Shown: positions 44,656 through 54,171, counted from the first letter of the stretch. The stretch: 64,000 bases of DNA from Streptomyces aquilus (GCF_003955715.1 NZ_CP034463.1:7254001-7318000), one strand, 5' to 3'. Notes: a model not told the origin generated them from the sequence alone. Translations and numbers: made by a program.

Positions 44656-45234
44656 ATGGGACACCGTGAGGATCTGCTCGAAGGCGCCAAGCGCTGCCTG
44701 CTGGCCAAGGGCTTCGCGCGCACCACCGCGCGCGACATCGTCAAGGAGTCGGGGACCAACCTGGCCTCGATCGGCTACCACTACGGCTCGAAGGACGCGC
44801 TGCTCGCACAGGCCTATGTGGCACTGGTCGAGGGGATGGCCGAGGCCTTCGACGGGGTCGCCGGGATCGACGCGGAGCCCGGCTCCCTGGAACGCTTCCA
44901 GGAGGTGTGGGCGAACATCATCGAGACCATGCGAGGGCCCGGCTCGCTGTGGCGGCTCAGCGTGGAGATCGTGGCGATGCGGGACCAACTGCCCGAGCTC
45001 GCCGAGCACTTGGCGAAGGCGCAGCGGGAGGGGTCGCGCGGGATCGTCCCGCTCTTCATGGGCGGGCGCGAGGAGGACGTCGAGGACGCGACCGTCGACA
45101 CCGTCGGGGCCTTCTACACGACCCTGATGATGGGCCTCATGGCGCAGTGGACCTTCGACCCGAAGAGCGCGCCCGAGGCGGACCAGCTCACGGAGGGGCT
45201 CCGCCAGGTCATCGAGGGCATCACCGGGAAGTGA
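44656..45234 (+). CDS. TetR/AcrR family regulator
   Basis: A 192-residue repressor. The N-terminal helix-turn-helix reads GHREDLLEGAKRCLLAKG, then ARDIVKESGTNLASIGYHYGSKDALL; the C-terminal ligand-binding domain is typical, with FYTTLMMGLMAQW in the dimer region. The ATG at 44656 is 15 bases after an operator-like repeat, so the mRNA may be short-leadered and the gene autoregulated. It is divergent from the MFS gene and ends with a 14-bp overlap into the convergent ABC ATPase gene. Confidence 0.88.
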   Translation: MGHREDLLEGAKRCLLAKGFARTTARDIVKESGTNLASIGYHYGSKDALLAQAYVALVEGMAEAFDGVAGIDAEPGSLERFQEVWANIIETMRGPGSLWRLSVEIVAMRDQLPELAEHLAKAQREGSRGIVPLFMGGREEDVEDATVDTVGAFYTTLMMGLMAQWTFDPKSAPEADQLTEGLRQVIEGITGK

Positions 45235-45895
45235 TCCGCCCGTCCCGCATCTCGATCACCCGGTCCGCGAAGTGCCGTACGACCGCCCGGTCGTGGCAGA
45301 TGAACAGGTACGCCAGGCCCAGCTCGTCCCGGAGGTCGGCCAGGAGATTCAGGATCCCGGCGCGGACCGAGGGGTCCAGTGCCGACACCGGCTCGTCCAG
45401 GACCAGCAGGCGGGGGTGGGAGGCCAACGCGCGGGCGATTCCGGCGCGTTGGCACTGGCCGCCGGAGAGTTCGTGCGGGCGCCGGTCGCCGTACGACGGG
45501 GCCAGGCCGACGCGGTCGAGGAGTTCGGCGACCTGGCCGGCGGTGGGGCGCAGGCCCTGGAGGCGCAGGGGTTCGGCCACCGCGTCCCGGATGCGGTGGC
45601 GCGGGTTCAACGAGCCGTACGGGTCCTGGAAGACGGGCTGCATGCGGGGCCGGAGCGGGCGCAGTTCGGGTTCGGTGAGGCCGGTCAACTCCCGTCCCTC
45701 GAAGTGGACTTCGCCGCTGTCCGGGCGGCGCAGTCGCAGCACGGCCAGGGCCGTCGACGACTTGCCGCAGCCGGACGGGCCCTCGATGGCGAGCGTCTCG
45801 CCCGCGTCGAGGGAGAAGGAGACGTGGTCGACGGCCGTCACCGCGCCGTAGCGGACGACGAGGTCGCGGACGTCGAGCAGCGGGGTGGTCCTCAT
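45221..45895 (-). CDS. Opp/Nik-type ABC transporter ATP-binding protein (OppF-like)
   Basis: A 224-residue ATPase. Walker A IEGPSGCGKSSTALAVL, ABC signature ELSGGQCQRAGIARAL, Walker B RLLVLDEPVSALDPS and the H-loop FICHDRAVV are all present. MQPVFQDPYGSLNPRHRIRD is the Q-loop stretch of the oligopeptide/nickel importer group. It lacks the C-terminal cysteine-rich extension usual in OppF, so it is short. The ATG at 45895 overlaps the stop of the preceding ATPase gene by four bases (ATGA). Last gene of a four-gene transporter operon. Confidence 0.9.
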   Translation of the reverse strand: MRTTPLLDVRDLVVRYGAVTAVDHVSFSLDAGETLAIEGPSGCGKSSTALAVLRLRRPDSGEVHFEGRELTGLTEPELRPLRPRMQPVFQDPYGSLNPRHRIRDAVAEPLRLQGLRPTAGQVAELLDRVGLAPSYGDRRPHELSGGQCQRAGIARALASHPRLLVLDEPVSALDPSVRAGILNLLADLRDELGLAYLFICHDRAVVRHFADRVIEMRDGRITSR

Positions 45896-46851
45896 GCCTT
45901 CTCCCAGTGATGGCAGGCGACCAGGCGGCCGTCCACCCACTCCGGCCGCGGTTCCTCGCGTCCGCACAGCTGTGTGGCGCGCGTGCACCGCGGCGCGAAG
46001 GCGCAGCCCGGTGGCAGCGCGTCCGGGGCCGGGGGTGTGCCGGGAAGGGTGGGGAGGCGGCGGCGACCTCGCGCGTGCTGCGGGAGGCAGGCCAGCAGCC
46101 CCGCCGTGTAGGGGGCCAGAGGACGCTGCAACACGTCCGCCACCGGCCCGAGTTCGGTCATCCGGCCGGCGTACATGACCAGCGCGCGGTCCGCGTGCCG
46201 TCGTACCGCCTCCAGGTCGTGCGTGACCAGCACGAGCGCCGCGCCCACGGCTTCCCGCTGCTCGGTGAGGAGGTGGAGGACCTGGTCCCGGCGTTCCTCG
46301 TCGAGGGCGGTGGTGGGTTCGTCGGCCACCAGGACGTCGGGTGCGTTGATCGTGGCCATCGCGACGACCGCGCGCTGCCGCATGCCGCCGGAGAACTCGT
46401 GCGGGTACGACCGTGCCCGGCGCGCGGCGTCCGGGATGCCCACCCGGTCGAGCGCCGCCACCGCCCTGGCCCTGGCCTCCGCACGGGAGACGCGGGCCAC
46501 CGACCGTACGGCGGCGGCCAGTTGGTCGCCGACCGGGTGCACGGGGGAGAGGGCGGACAGGGCGTCCTGGGGGACGAGGGCGATACGGCGGCCGCGGGAG
46601 GTCGACAAGTCCGGCCGCACGGTGCCCGTGTGGACGGCGTCGGGCGGCAGCATCCCGAGAAGCGCCCGCGCCGTCAGGGACTTGCCGGCGCCCGACTCGC
46701 CGACCAGGGCGAGGACTTCGCCCGCGTGGACGTCGAAGGAGAGTCCCCGGACCACTTCGACGCCGCCGAAGGCGATCCGCAGGTCGCGGACGGAGAGCAC
46801 GGGTTCAGACGCCGACGGGGTCGACGGGGCCGACGGGGCCGACGGGATCAA
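45892..46851 (-). CDS. Opp/Nik-type ABC transporter ATP-binding protein (OppD-like)
   Basis: A 319-residue ATPase. Walker A LVGESGAGKSLTARALL, ABC signature EFSGGMRQRAVVAMAT, Walker B VLVADEPTTALDEE and H-loop VTHDLEAV are intact. The C-terminal oligopeptide-type extension has a four-Cys-like cluster (CAFAPRCTRATQLC). The TTG at 46851 follows AGGGAAGG and gives a Ser/Pro N-terminus; a GTG at 46800 (LSVRDLRIAFGG) is the alternative. The start overlaps the permease gene by about 47 bases within a (GACGGGGCC)-type repeat. Confidence 0.88.
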   Translation of the reverse strand: MIPSAPSAPSTPSASEPVLSVRDLRIAFGGVEVVRGLSFDVHAGEVLALVGESGAGKSLTARALLGMLPPDAVHTGTVRPDLSTSRGRRIALVPQDALSALSPVHPVGDQLAAAVRSVARVSRAEARARAVAALDRVGIPDAARRARSYPHEFSGGMRQRAVVAMATINAPDVLVADEPTTALDEERRDQVLHLLTEQREAVGAALVLVTHDLEAVRRHADRALVMYAGRMTELGPVADVLQRPLAPYTAGLLACLPQHARGRRRLPTLPGTPPAPDALPPGCAFAPRCTRATQLCGREEPRPEWVDGRLVACHHWEKA

Positions 46852-48643
46852 CGGGGGTCACCTTCCCTCTTTCGCTGGTACGAGGCGCTCGGCGCCCTTG
46901 CGCGTACGCCGCCCCCGACACCGCGAGCCCCGCCAGCAGGGCCAGCGCCACCGCGGGGGTGAGGGCGGCCCAGGGGGCGCGTTCGACGTAGGCGCGGGAC
47001 TCGTCGAGGAGGAGGCCCCACTCCGGGGCGGGCGGCTGGGCGCCCAGGCCCAGGAAGCCGAGGGAGGCCAGGGCGAGGGCGATGCCGGGCAGCCGGAGGA
47101 GGGCGTGCCGGGCGACCGGGGCGGCGACGGAGGGCAGGACGTGCCGGGTGAGGATCCACCACGGGGGTGCGCCGATGGCCCGTTGGGCCAGCAGGAACGA
47201 GGACGCGCGTACTTCCTGGACCAGCGCCGCCGCGTGGGCGGCCAGCGGCGGCCAGGAGATCAGGGCGACCGCGAGGGCCGCGCCGCCGGTGCCGGGGCCC
47301 GCCACCGCGGCGACCAGGATGCCGACGATGACCGGCGGGAGGGCGTTGGCGATGTCGGCCGCGCCGGCGGCGACGCCGGGGAGGAAGCCGAGGGCGAGGG
47401 CGACCAGCAGGCTGAGCAGGCAGACGGCGGCGGCCGTGCCGACGGTGGGGGCGGCGCCGTGACCGAGCCGGGCGAGGACGTCCCGGCCGAGGCCGTCGGT
47501 GCCGAGCGGGTGGGCCCAGCTGGGCGCGGCGAGCCGGTCGGCGGTGTGGACGGCGTACGGGTCGCGCAGCAGGCCCCAGCCGATGGCCACGGCGAGGACT
47601 GTGAACAGGGTCAACGGGATCGCGGGGTGTGTACGGACCGGGCGGGCGGGAGGCAGCGTGAGTGAGGCGTCACGCAGGGCGGGCCCCAGCAGCCGACGCC
47701 GTGTGAACGCCGCCAGCGCGCCCATGACCAACCCGAGCGTCAACAGCGCCAGCACCGCCCCCTGGAGCAACGGCAGATCCTGCGACTTGGCCGCGCCGAG
47801 CGCCGTACGCCCGATCCCGGGCACCGCGAACACGGTCTCCACGGCGACCGCGCCACCCGTCAGCCCCACGGCGACCATGCCGAACTGCGGGACGAGCGGC
47901 GGTAGTACGCGCTTCAGCGCGGCCCCCGCGATCAGCCGCCGGCCCACCCCGGCACCCCGCCACAGTTCCACCCACCGTTCGTCCAGCACCCCCGGCAGCG
48001 CGTCCGCGACCAGCCGCCCGAGCAGCCCGCCCGCCGGCACCCCGAGCGCGAGCGCCGGCAGCACCATGGACGGAGGCCCCTGCCATCCCGACGTCGGCAG
48101 CCACCCCAGCCACACCCCGCACACCAGCAGCGCGACCGTGGCCAGCAGGAACTCCGGCACGGCCGCGAGCATCGCCGCGCACGCACCCGCCGAGCGCCGC
48201 CCCCGCACCAGCACCGGCGCGACCAGCGCACAGGCCAGCACCAGGGCCACCCCGAAGGCCGCCCCCATCAACGCCAGCGACACCTGCAACCCGGCCACCA
48301 CCGAGGGCAGCACCTCGGTCCCCGACACCCACGAGAGGCCGAGGTCCCCGCGCACCAGCCCGGACGCCCAACTCCCCAGCAGCGACAGGGGACCGGAGTC
48401 CAGTCCGAGATCCCGCCGTACGGCGTCCAGCGCCTCCTTCGTCGGCTCCTGCTCGGCGGACCGGGCGCGCAGGACGGTGAGGGCGGGGTCCTTGCCGGAG
48501 AGCCAGGGCAGGAGACCCACGGCGGCGACCACCGCGAGGAGGGCGAGGGCGCGGGTCACTCCGGCGGCGGAGGGCACCATCCGCGCCCAGGGCCGCACTT
48601 GCCGCGCCTCCACGAGCCCGGGCGCTGCTTTCCGCACGCTCAC
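46805..48643 (-). CDS. Fused double permease of an Opp/Nik-type ABC importer
   Basis: A 612-residue protein that joins two permease subunits normally encoded by separate genes. The N-terminal half resembles OppB/NikB (KDPALTVLRARSAEQEP, the long periplasmic loop, then the EAA-type loop LWRGAGVGRRLIAGAALKRV). The C-terminal half resembles OppC/NikC (DPYAVHTADRLAAPSWAHPL and GTDGLGRDVLARL, then LAQRAIGAPPWWILTRHVLP). A short linker with MGALAAFTRRRLLG joins them; no internal stop or frameshift is present. The GTG at 48643 overlaps the stop of the substrate-binding protein gene (GTGA), so translation is coupled. Confidence 0.87.
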   Translation of the reverse strand: MSVRKAAPGLVEARQVRPWARMVPSAAGVTRALALLAVVAAVGLLPWLSGKDPALTVLRARSAEQEPTKEALDAVRRDLGLDSGPLSLLGSWASGLVRGDLGLSWVSGTEVLPSVVAGLQVSLALMGAAFGVALVLACALVAPVLVRGRRSAGACAAMLAAVPEFLLATVALLVCGVWLGWLPTSGWQGPPSMVLPALALGVPAGGLLGRLVADALPGVLDERWVELWRGAGVGRRLIAGAALKRVLPPLVPQFGMVAVGLTGGAVAVETVFAVPGIGRTALGAAKSQDLPLLQGAVLALLTLGLVMGALAAFTRRRLLGPALRDASLTLPPARPVRTHPAIPLTLFTVLAVAIGWGLLRDPYAVHTADRLAAPSWAHPLGTDGLGRDVLARLGHGAAPTVGTAAAVCLLSLLVALALGFLPGVAAGAADIANALPPVIVGILVAAVAGPGTGGAALAVALISWPPLAAHAAALVQEVRASSFLLAQRAIGAPPWWILTRHVLPSVAAPVARHALLRLPGIALALASLGFLGLGAQPPAPEWGLLLDESRAYVERAPWAALTPAVALALLAGLAVSGAAYAQGRRAPRTSERGKVTPVDPVGPVGPVDPVGV

Positions 48644-50130
48644 TTGACGTACGTGTCGGTGGTGACCAGCTCCCGCTCGCGCGGGTCGTGCGCGGCGCCG
48701 ACGACCCCCGCGGCGTCGCCCTGGATCACCCGTTCGTGGAGCATCGGGATCGCGGCGTCGGTGGCCAGCACGGCGGCCTCGGCGGCGATGACCGCCTTCC
48801 GCCGGGCCTCGCCCGCGCCGGTCCCGGCGGCCTTCCGCAGCGCCGCGTCCACCCGGGCGTCGGCGAGCTGGGCGATGTTGAAGGAGCCGTCGGAGGCGAA
48901 GTCGCTGTAGAGGTAGGCGGCCGGGTCGCCGGAGTCGAGGACGGTGGCGCGGGAGAGGATGAACGCGTCGAACTTCCCGGCGAGCGCGTCGGTCTCGATG
49001 TTCGCGTACTCGCGGATCTCCAGCGTGACCTTGAACCCGGCCTTCTGGAGCTGCTGTTGCAGGGTGGCCGCGACCTCGGGCAGTTCGGCGCGGTCGGTGA
49101 AGGTGCCGATGGTGACGGACCGCCCGTCCGCCTTCGAGGCGGCGGTCCGCTTCTCCTTCGACCGCAACTCGGCCGCCCACGGCAGCGCGGGCCCCAGCAG
49201 CCCCTCGGCGACATCGGCGCGCCCCTCGTACACGCCCGCCACGATCGACCGGGCATCGATCGCCTCCCGGGCGGCGGCGCGCAGGCCGGCGTCGCGGAAG
49301 GGGCCGTCGGAGGTGTTGAGGTAGAGGGTGTTGGTGCGGGGCATCGGCACCTCGGTGACGAGATCCTCGTCCAGCAGCGCGGCCTGCGAGACGGGGACGG
49401 CCTCGACGATGTCGGCCTCGCCGCTTCTGAGCGCGGCGGCGCGGGCGGTGCCGTCCGGGACGAACGTCACGTCGATCCCCGGGGACTTGGCCCGCTCGCC
49501 CCAGTAGCCGTCGTAGCGGTCGAGGGCGGCGGAGGAGGTGCCGTCGACCTTGGTGAGTTCGAAGGGGCCGGTGCCGGCACCGACGGGGTTCACGGTCTTC
49601 CCGCGGTACGCCTTCGCCGCGAGGACCGACAGCTGGGGCGAGCTGAGCCGCTGCGGGACGAGGGGGTCCTCGTCGGCGGTGGTGACGGTGACCGTGTCGG
49701 AGTCCTGGGCCTGCACCGTCAGGTCGACGCCGTCGAGGATGCGGGGCTTGGGGGAGGCGGTGGCGGCGGTGGTGAGCGAGCGTACGACCGCCTTCGCGTC
49801 GAGCGCGCTGCCGTCGTGGAAGGTGACGCCGTCGCGTATCTCGAAGGTCCACGTGCGGCCGCTCTGCCGCCACTTGGTGGCGAGCGCGGGCTCGGCGTCC
49901 CCGTCGGCGTCCAGCTTCACGAGCGTCTCGGCGGTCGACCAGCGGGACAGTTTGAACGCGTCGTCCGACAGCGGGGAGAGCCCCGAGCGCGGCGGCTGCA
50001 TCATCGCGACGCGCACCCGCTTGCCGTCGCCCCCGGCGGCGGGGCCCGCCCCGGAGAAGCAGCCGGTGAGCAGCGCGGACGTCGCCGTGAGGGCGGTGAC
50101 GGGGAGCAGGTGGCGAGCGGGCAGGCGCAC
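48640..50130 (-). CDS. ABC importer substrate-binding lipoprotein (SBP_bac_5, DppA/NikA type)
   Basis: A 496-residue extracytoplasmic protein. The signal peptide (RLPARHLLPVTALTATSALL) ends in lipobox LLTGC. The mature protein has the family signature WTFEIRDGVTFHDGSALDAK, NTLYLNTSDGPFRDAGLR and a C-terminal lobe with YLYSDFASDGSFN. This group binds oligopeptides, nickel or metal-chelate complexes. The GTG at 50130 lies 57 bases from a Zur-box-like dyad, which suggests zinc-responsive repression. First gene of the SBP, fused permease, two ATPases operon. Confidence 0.9.
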   Translation of the reverse strand: MRLPARHLLPVTALTATSALLTGCFSGAGPAAGGDGKRVRVAMMQPPRSGLSPLSDDAFKLSRWSTAETLVKLDADGDAEPALATKWRQSGRTWTFEIRDGVTFHDGSALDAKAVVRSLTTAATASPKPRILDGVDLTVQAQDSDTVTVTTADEDPLVPQRLSSPQLSVLAAKAYRGKTVNPVGAGTGPFELTKVDGTSSAALDRYDGYWGERAKSPGIDVTFVPDGTARAAALRSGEADIVEAVPVSQAALLDEDLVTEVPMPRTNTLYLNTSDGPFRDAGLRAAAREAIDARSIVAGVYEGRADVAEGLLGPALPWAAELRSKEKRTAASKADGRSVTIGTFTDRAELPEVAATLQQQLQKAGFKVTLEIREYANIETDALAGKFDAFILSRATVLDSGDPAAYLYSDFASDGSFNIAQLADARVDAALRKAAGTGAGEARRKAVIAAEAAVLATDAAIPMLHERVIQGDAAGVVGAAHDPRERELVTTDTYVK

Positions 50131-50186
50131 GGAACCCTCCGGGTAAAGGGGTGGTCAAGAGACGGTGTGCGCCGACCGTAGCATGA

Positions 50187-50201
50187 TGACAATCGTTTTC
50201 A
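50187..50201 (-). promoter_or_regulatory. Zur-box-like operator upstream of the ABC importer
   Basis: On the minus strand TGAAAACGATTGTCA, a 7-1-7 dyad matching the actinobacterial Zur consensus (TGAAAATGATTTTCA type) at 13 of 15 positions on my count. It lies 57 bp before the substrate-binding protein start, in the right place to overlap the promoter. Assignment to Zur is from consensus similarity, not experiment. Confidence 0.7.
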
Positions 50202-50226
50202 ATAATCCCTCCCGCCGACCGCTCGT

Positions 50227-51393
50227 CTAGAGCCGTGCCCCCTTCAACGCCATGTGCAGCAGCAGCCGGTCCTCGCCGTCGTCCAGGTCGAGGCCGGTCA
50301 GCTGCTCGACCCGGGAGAGGCGGTAGTACAGGGTCTGCCGGTGGATGCCCAGCGCCGCCGCCGTGCGCCCCGCCTGGCCCGCGCAGTCGAGGTACGTCTC
50401 GGCGGTGCGGGCGAGGTCGCGGTGGGCGGGGGAGAGGAGGGGGCGTACGGCGGGGTCGTGGGCCGTGTCCGGCGGGAGTGAGGTGAGCAGGCGGTACGGG
50501 CCGATCGTCGACCACTGTGCGACCGGGCCGAGCCGTGGCTCCGCGCGGGCCGCGCGGGCCGCCGCCGCGGCCTCCTGCCAGGACGCGGCCAGGTCGGCGA
50601 GGTCGGTGCGGGGCTCGCTCACGCCGGCCGCCCGAGTCGAACCTTCCCCCAGCAGCCGCTGTGCCGCCGTCAGCGCGGGGGTCCGTGCCTCCGGTGAACG
50701 GAGTCGGACCAGGAGCGCGAGGCTCTGGGCCGTGGTGCCCCACGGCACCGTGCACAGCGCCGTCGTGTGCGGGACCGTACGGGCCGACGGGGCGTCGTCC
50801 GGGTCGGCGGACGGCCACGGGGCGACACACACCACCGCGTGCGGGCCGTCGCCGCGCGGGCCGAGGGCCGTACGCAGCGCCGCCACCGCCATGTCGCCCT
50901 GCCAGCCGCGCTCGGCGGTCAGTACCGCCCGCAGCTCCCGGCTGAGATCCGCCCCGTGCTGCGCCTCGTCCGCGAGCAGCGCGCCGATGCGGACGGTCAC
51001 CTCCATGGCGGCGGTCAGCTGGGCGTCGGTGGGCCCGGGATCGGATTCCAGCAGCCAGACATATCCCAGGACGACACCCCGATGGCGTACGGGGAGACAG
51101 ATCCGTCCGCGATAGACGCCCGCCTCCGGGGTCGGCGGGATACGGACCGGGCCGGTCGCGCGGGTGATGCCGAAGCCCTCGAACCAGGTCCGGACGGCCG
51201 TCGTCGAACGCCGGGTCAGGATCGAGCGGGTGCGCACCGGGTCCAGGGCCGAGGGATCGAGGTCGCCCTCACTGTCGTAGGCCCCGAAGGCGATCAGCTC
51301 GAAGTCGCGGTTCTCCAGGGTCGCCGGGACGCCGAGGAGCTCCGAGATCTCGTCGACCAGCTCCTGATAGTCACCTTTGTAATCCGCGGTCAC
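50227..51393 (-). CDS. PucR family regulator, probable controller of proline catabolism
   Basis: A 388-residue regulator. The N-terminal part ([20 protein letters not shown], then [11 protein letters not shown]) is a PucR-type sensory domain; the C-terminus is the PucR helix-turn-helix ([38 protein letters not shown]). The gene is divergent from the proline dehydrogenase gene. In Streptomyces this arrangement is typical of a regulator responding to proline. The GTG at 51393 after a GGGAG site gives the usual TADYKGDYQ start; the ATG at 51432 is an alternative. Confidence 0.85.
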   Translation of the reverse strand: MTADYKGDYQELVDEISELLGVPATLENRDFELIAFGAYDSEGDLDPSALDPVRTRSILTRRSTTAVRTWFEGFGITRATGPVRIPPTPEAGVYRGRICLPVRHRGVVLGYVWLLESDPGPTDAQLTAAMEVTVRIGALLADEAQHGADLSRELRAVLTAERGWQGDMAVAALRTALGPRGDGPHAVVCVAPWPSADPDDAPSARTVPHTTALCTVPWGTTAQSLALLVRLRSPEARTPALTAAQRLLGEGSTRAAGVSEPRTDLADLAASWQEAAAAARAARAEPRLGPVAQWSTIGPYRLLTSLPPDTAHDPAVRPLLSPAHRDLARTAETYLDCAGQAGRTAAALGIHRQTLYYRLSRVEQLTGLDLDDGEDRLLLHMALKGARL

Positions 51394-51574
51394 TCCCGCA
51401 TTCTCCCGCACGATCGCAGCCCCTTCATACATCTGTCTGAGATCTGCGGCACGGATGCGTGACAGCTGTCGATGGTCGACGATCGGAGGGATCCTTAGGT
51501 TTCACGGTGGTTCTCCGTGCCGTACCCGCGTTGTCGGACAGCGGCATGTTCCTGCTGGTTTGTGGAGGTGCCCC

Positions 51575-52501
51575 GTGCTGGGTCCCGTGATTCTTGCCGC
51601 GTCGCGCAGCGACCGGATGCGACGCCTGATCTCGGCGGCCCCGGTGACCAAGCAGGTCGTCGACCGCTTCATCCCCGGCGAGACCGTCGACGACGTGGTG
51701 CCGATCATCGAGAGCCTCACCGACCGGGGCCTGGAGCTGACGATGGACGTCGTCGGCGAGGACATCACCACCCCCGAGCAGGCCACCGCCGCCCGCGACG
51801 CCTACCTCGCGCTGATCGACCGGCTGCGCGACCTCGGCCTCGGCGAGCGGGTTGAGATGTCCGTCAAGCTGTCGATGTTCGGGCAGGCGCTGGACGGCGG
51901 ACACGAGCTGGCGCTCGCCAACGTCCGCCCGGTCGTCGAGGCCGCCGCCGCCATCGGGACGACCGTGACCCTCGACGCCGAGGACCACACCACCCTCGAC
52001 TCGATGTTCGCCATCCACGAGGAGCTGCGGAAGGACTTCCCGCAGACCGGCTGCGTCATCCAGGCCTACCTCTTCCGCACCGAGGCCGACGCCCGCCGCC
52101 TCGCCGAGGCCGGCAGCCGCGTCCGGCTCGTGAAGGGCGCCTACAAGGAGCCCGCCGAGGTCGCCTACCAGCAGAAGCACGAGATCGACAAGGCGTACGT
52201 CCGCATCCTCAAGACTCTGATGGAGGGCGAGGGGTACCCGATGATCGGCTCCCACGACCCGCGCCTCATCTCCATCGCCCAGGAACTCGCCCGCAAGGCC
52301 GGCCGCAAGCTCGACGAGTACGAGTTCCAGATGCTGTACGGCATCCGCAGCGACGAGCATCTGCGGCTCGCCGCCGAAGGCCACCGCATGCGCGTCTACA
52401 CCGCCTACGGCACCGACTGGTACGGCTACTTCATGCGGCGCCTGGCGGAGAAGCCGGCGAACCTCCTCTTCTTCGTCCGCTCGACCCTCACCAAGGGCTG
52501 A
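51575..52501 (+). CDS. Proline dehydrogenase (monofunctional)
   Basis: A 308-residue FAD enzyme oxidising proline to pyrroline-5-carboxylate, with a TIM-barrel fold. SVKLSMFGQAL, LDAEDHTTLDSMFA, VRLVKGAYKEP and YEFQMLYGIRSDEHLRL are family signatures, and the YFMRRLAEKPANLLFF C-terminus has the conserved RRL...N motif. It uses an electron acceptor in the respiratory chain, and its product is oxidised by the next enzyme. GTG at 51575 after GGAGGTG. pruA follows by 38 bases. Confidence 0.93.
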   Translation: MLGPVILAASRSDRMRRLISAAPVTKQVVDRFIPGETVDDVVPIIESLTDRGLELTMDVVGEDITTPEQATAARDAYLALIDRLRDLGLGERVEMSVKLSMFGQALDGGHELALANVRPVVEAAAAIGTTVTLDAEDHTTLDSMFAIHEELRKDFPQTGCVIQAYLFRTEADARRLAEAGSRVRLVKGAYKEPAEVAYQQKHEIDKAYVRILKTLMEGEGYPMIGSHDPRLISIAQELARKAGRKLDEYEFQMLYGIRSDEHLRLAAEGHRMRVYTAYGTDWYGYFMRRLAEKPANLLFFVRSTLTKG

Positions 52502-52539
52502 CCCGAACACCCGCTCACGTACAAGGAGTTACGGATCTC

Positions 52540-54171
52540 ATGGACGCTGTGACCCAGGTCCCCACCCCCGTCAACGAGCCGGTGCACGGCTACGCCCCCG
52601 GCTCGCCCGAGCGTGCCCGCCTGGAGGCCAAGCTCAAGGAGCTGGCCGACAACCCGATCGACCTGCCGATGACCATCGGCGGCGAGAAGCGGATGGGCGG
52701 CGGTGAGCGCTTCGACGTCGTGCAGCCGCACAACCACAAGGCCCGCCTCGGCACCTACGGCAACGCCACCCAGCAGGACGCCCAGGACGCGATCGACGCG
52801 GCCCTCGCCGCCGCGCCCGCCTGGCGCGCGATGTCCTTCGACGACCGTGCCGCGATCATCCTGCGCGCGGCCGAGCTGCTGGCCGGCCCGTGGCGCGAGA
52901 CCCTCGCGGCCTCCACCATGCTCGGCCAGTCCAAGACCGCCCAGCAGGCCGAGATCGACACCCCCTGTGAGCTCGTCGACTTCTGGCGCTTCAACGTCAA
53001 GTACGCCCGTGACCTGCTCGCCGAGCAGCCCCCGGCGAACTCCCCGGGCGTCTGGAACCGTCTCGACCACCGCCCGCTCGAAGGCTTCGTCTACGCGATC
53101 ACGCCGTTCAACTTCACGGCCATCGCGGGCAACCTGCCCACCGCGCCCGCGCTGATGGGCAACGTGGTCGTGTGGAAGCCGTCCCCGACCCAGACCCACG
53201 CCGCCGTGCTGCTGATGCAGCTCCTGGAGGAGGCCGGGCTGCCCAAGGGCGTCATCAACCTCGTCACCGGCGACGGCATCGAGGTCTCCAAGGTCGCCCT
53301 GGTCCACCGCGACCTCGCCGGCATCCACTTCACCGGCTCCACCAAGACCTTCCAGTACCTGTGGAAGACGGTCGGCAACAACATCGAGAAGTACCGCTCC
53401 TACCCGCGTCTGGTCGGCGAGACCGGCGGCAAGGACTTCGTCGTCGCCCACCCGAGCGCCGACAAGGCGATCCTCAAGACCGCCCTGACCCGCGGTGCCT
53501 TCGAGTACCAGGGCCAGAAGTGCAGCGCCACCTCCCGCGCCTACATCCCGGCGTCCATCTGGAACTCCGGTTTCAAGGAGGAGTTCGCGGCCGAGGTCGA
53601 CTACCTGACCATGGGTGACGTCACCGACCTGTCGAACTTCATCGGCGCGGTCATCGACGAGCGCGCGTTCGCCAAGAACAAGGCGGCCATCGACCGCGCC
53701 AAGTCGGACCCGACCTGCACGATCGTCGCGGGCGGTTCGTACGACGACTCGGTCGGCTACTTCGTCCGCCCGACGGTCGTCGAGTGCTCCGACCCGGAGA
53801 ACGAGGTCTTCACGACCGAGTACTTCGGCCCGTTCCTAGCGGTGTACGTCTACGAGGACGACCGGTACGACGAGATGCTGACCCAGATGGAGTCGGCGTC
53901 CGACTACGCCCTGACCGGCTCGGTGATCTCGTCCGACCGTGCGGCGGCGGCGTACACGATGGAGAAGCTCCGCTACGCGGCCGGCAACTTCTACATCAAC
54001 GACAAGTCCACCGGCGCTGTCGTCGGCCAGCAGCCCTTCGGCGGCGGCCGCGCCTCCGGCACCAACGACAAGGCGGGCGCCCCGCAGAACCTGATGCGCT
54101 GGACCCTGACCCGCGCCATCAAGGAGACGCTGGTCCCGCCGACCGACTACACGTACCCGCACATGGGCTGA
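52540..54171 (+). CDS. pruA: L-glutamate gamma-semialdehyde dehydrogenase (P5C dehydrogenase)
   Basis: A 543-residue NAD enzyme completing proline degradation to glutamate. NRLDHRPLEGFVYAITPFNF starts the cofactor region; VVWKPSPTQTHAAVLLMQLL and GIHFTGSTKTF follow; RLVGETGGKDFVV has the general-base Glu; GAFEYQGQKCSATSRAYI holds the catalytic Cys (about residue 328). The C-terminal GGGRASGTNDKAG is complete. ATG at 52540 follows AAGGAG. It likely shares an operon with proline dehydrogenase. Confidence 0.95.
   Translation: MDAVTQVPTPVNEPVHGYAPGSPERARLEAKLKELADNPIDLPMTIGGEKRMGGGERFDVVQPHNHKARLGTYGNATQQDAQDAIDAALAAAPAWRAMSFDDRAAIILRAAELLAGPWRETLAASTMLGQSKTAQQAEIDTPCELVDFWRFNVKYARDLLAEQPPANSPGVWNRLDHRPLEGFVYAITPFNFTAIAGNLPTAPALMGNVVVWKPSPTQTHAAVLLMQLLEEAGLPKGVINLVTGDGIEVSKVALVHRDLAGIHFTGSTKTFQYLWKTVGNNIEKYRSYPRLVGETGGKDFVVAHPSADKAILKTALTRGAFEYQGQKCSATSRAYIPASIWNSGFKEEFAAEVDYLTMGDVTDLSNFIGAVIDERAFAKNKAAIDRAKSDPTCTIVAGGSYDDSVGYFVRPTVVECSDPENEVFTTEYFGPFLAVYVYEDDRYDEMLTQMESASDYALTGSVISSDRAAAAYTMEKLRYAAGNFYINDKSTGAVVGQQPFGGGRASGTNDKAGAPQNLMRWTLTRAIKETLVPPTDYTYPHMG

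Noticed and set aside
48640..50830. A longer reading frame joining the permease with upstream sequence across the binding-protein gene
   Set aside because: The substrate-binding protein is clearly encoded in another frame there, and the permease has its own coupled GTG start.
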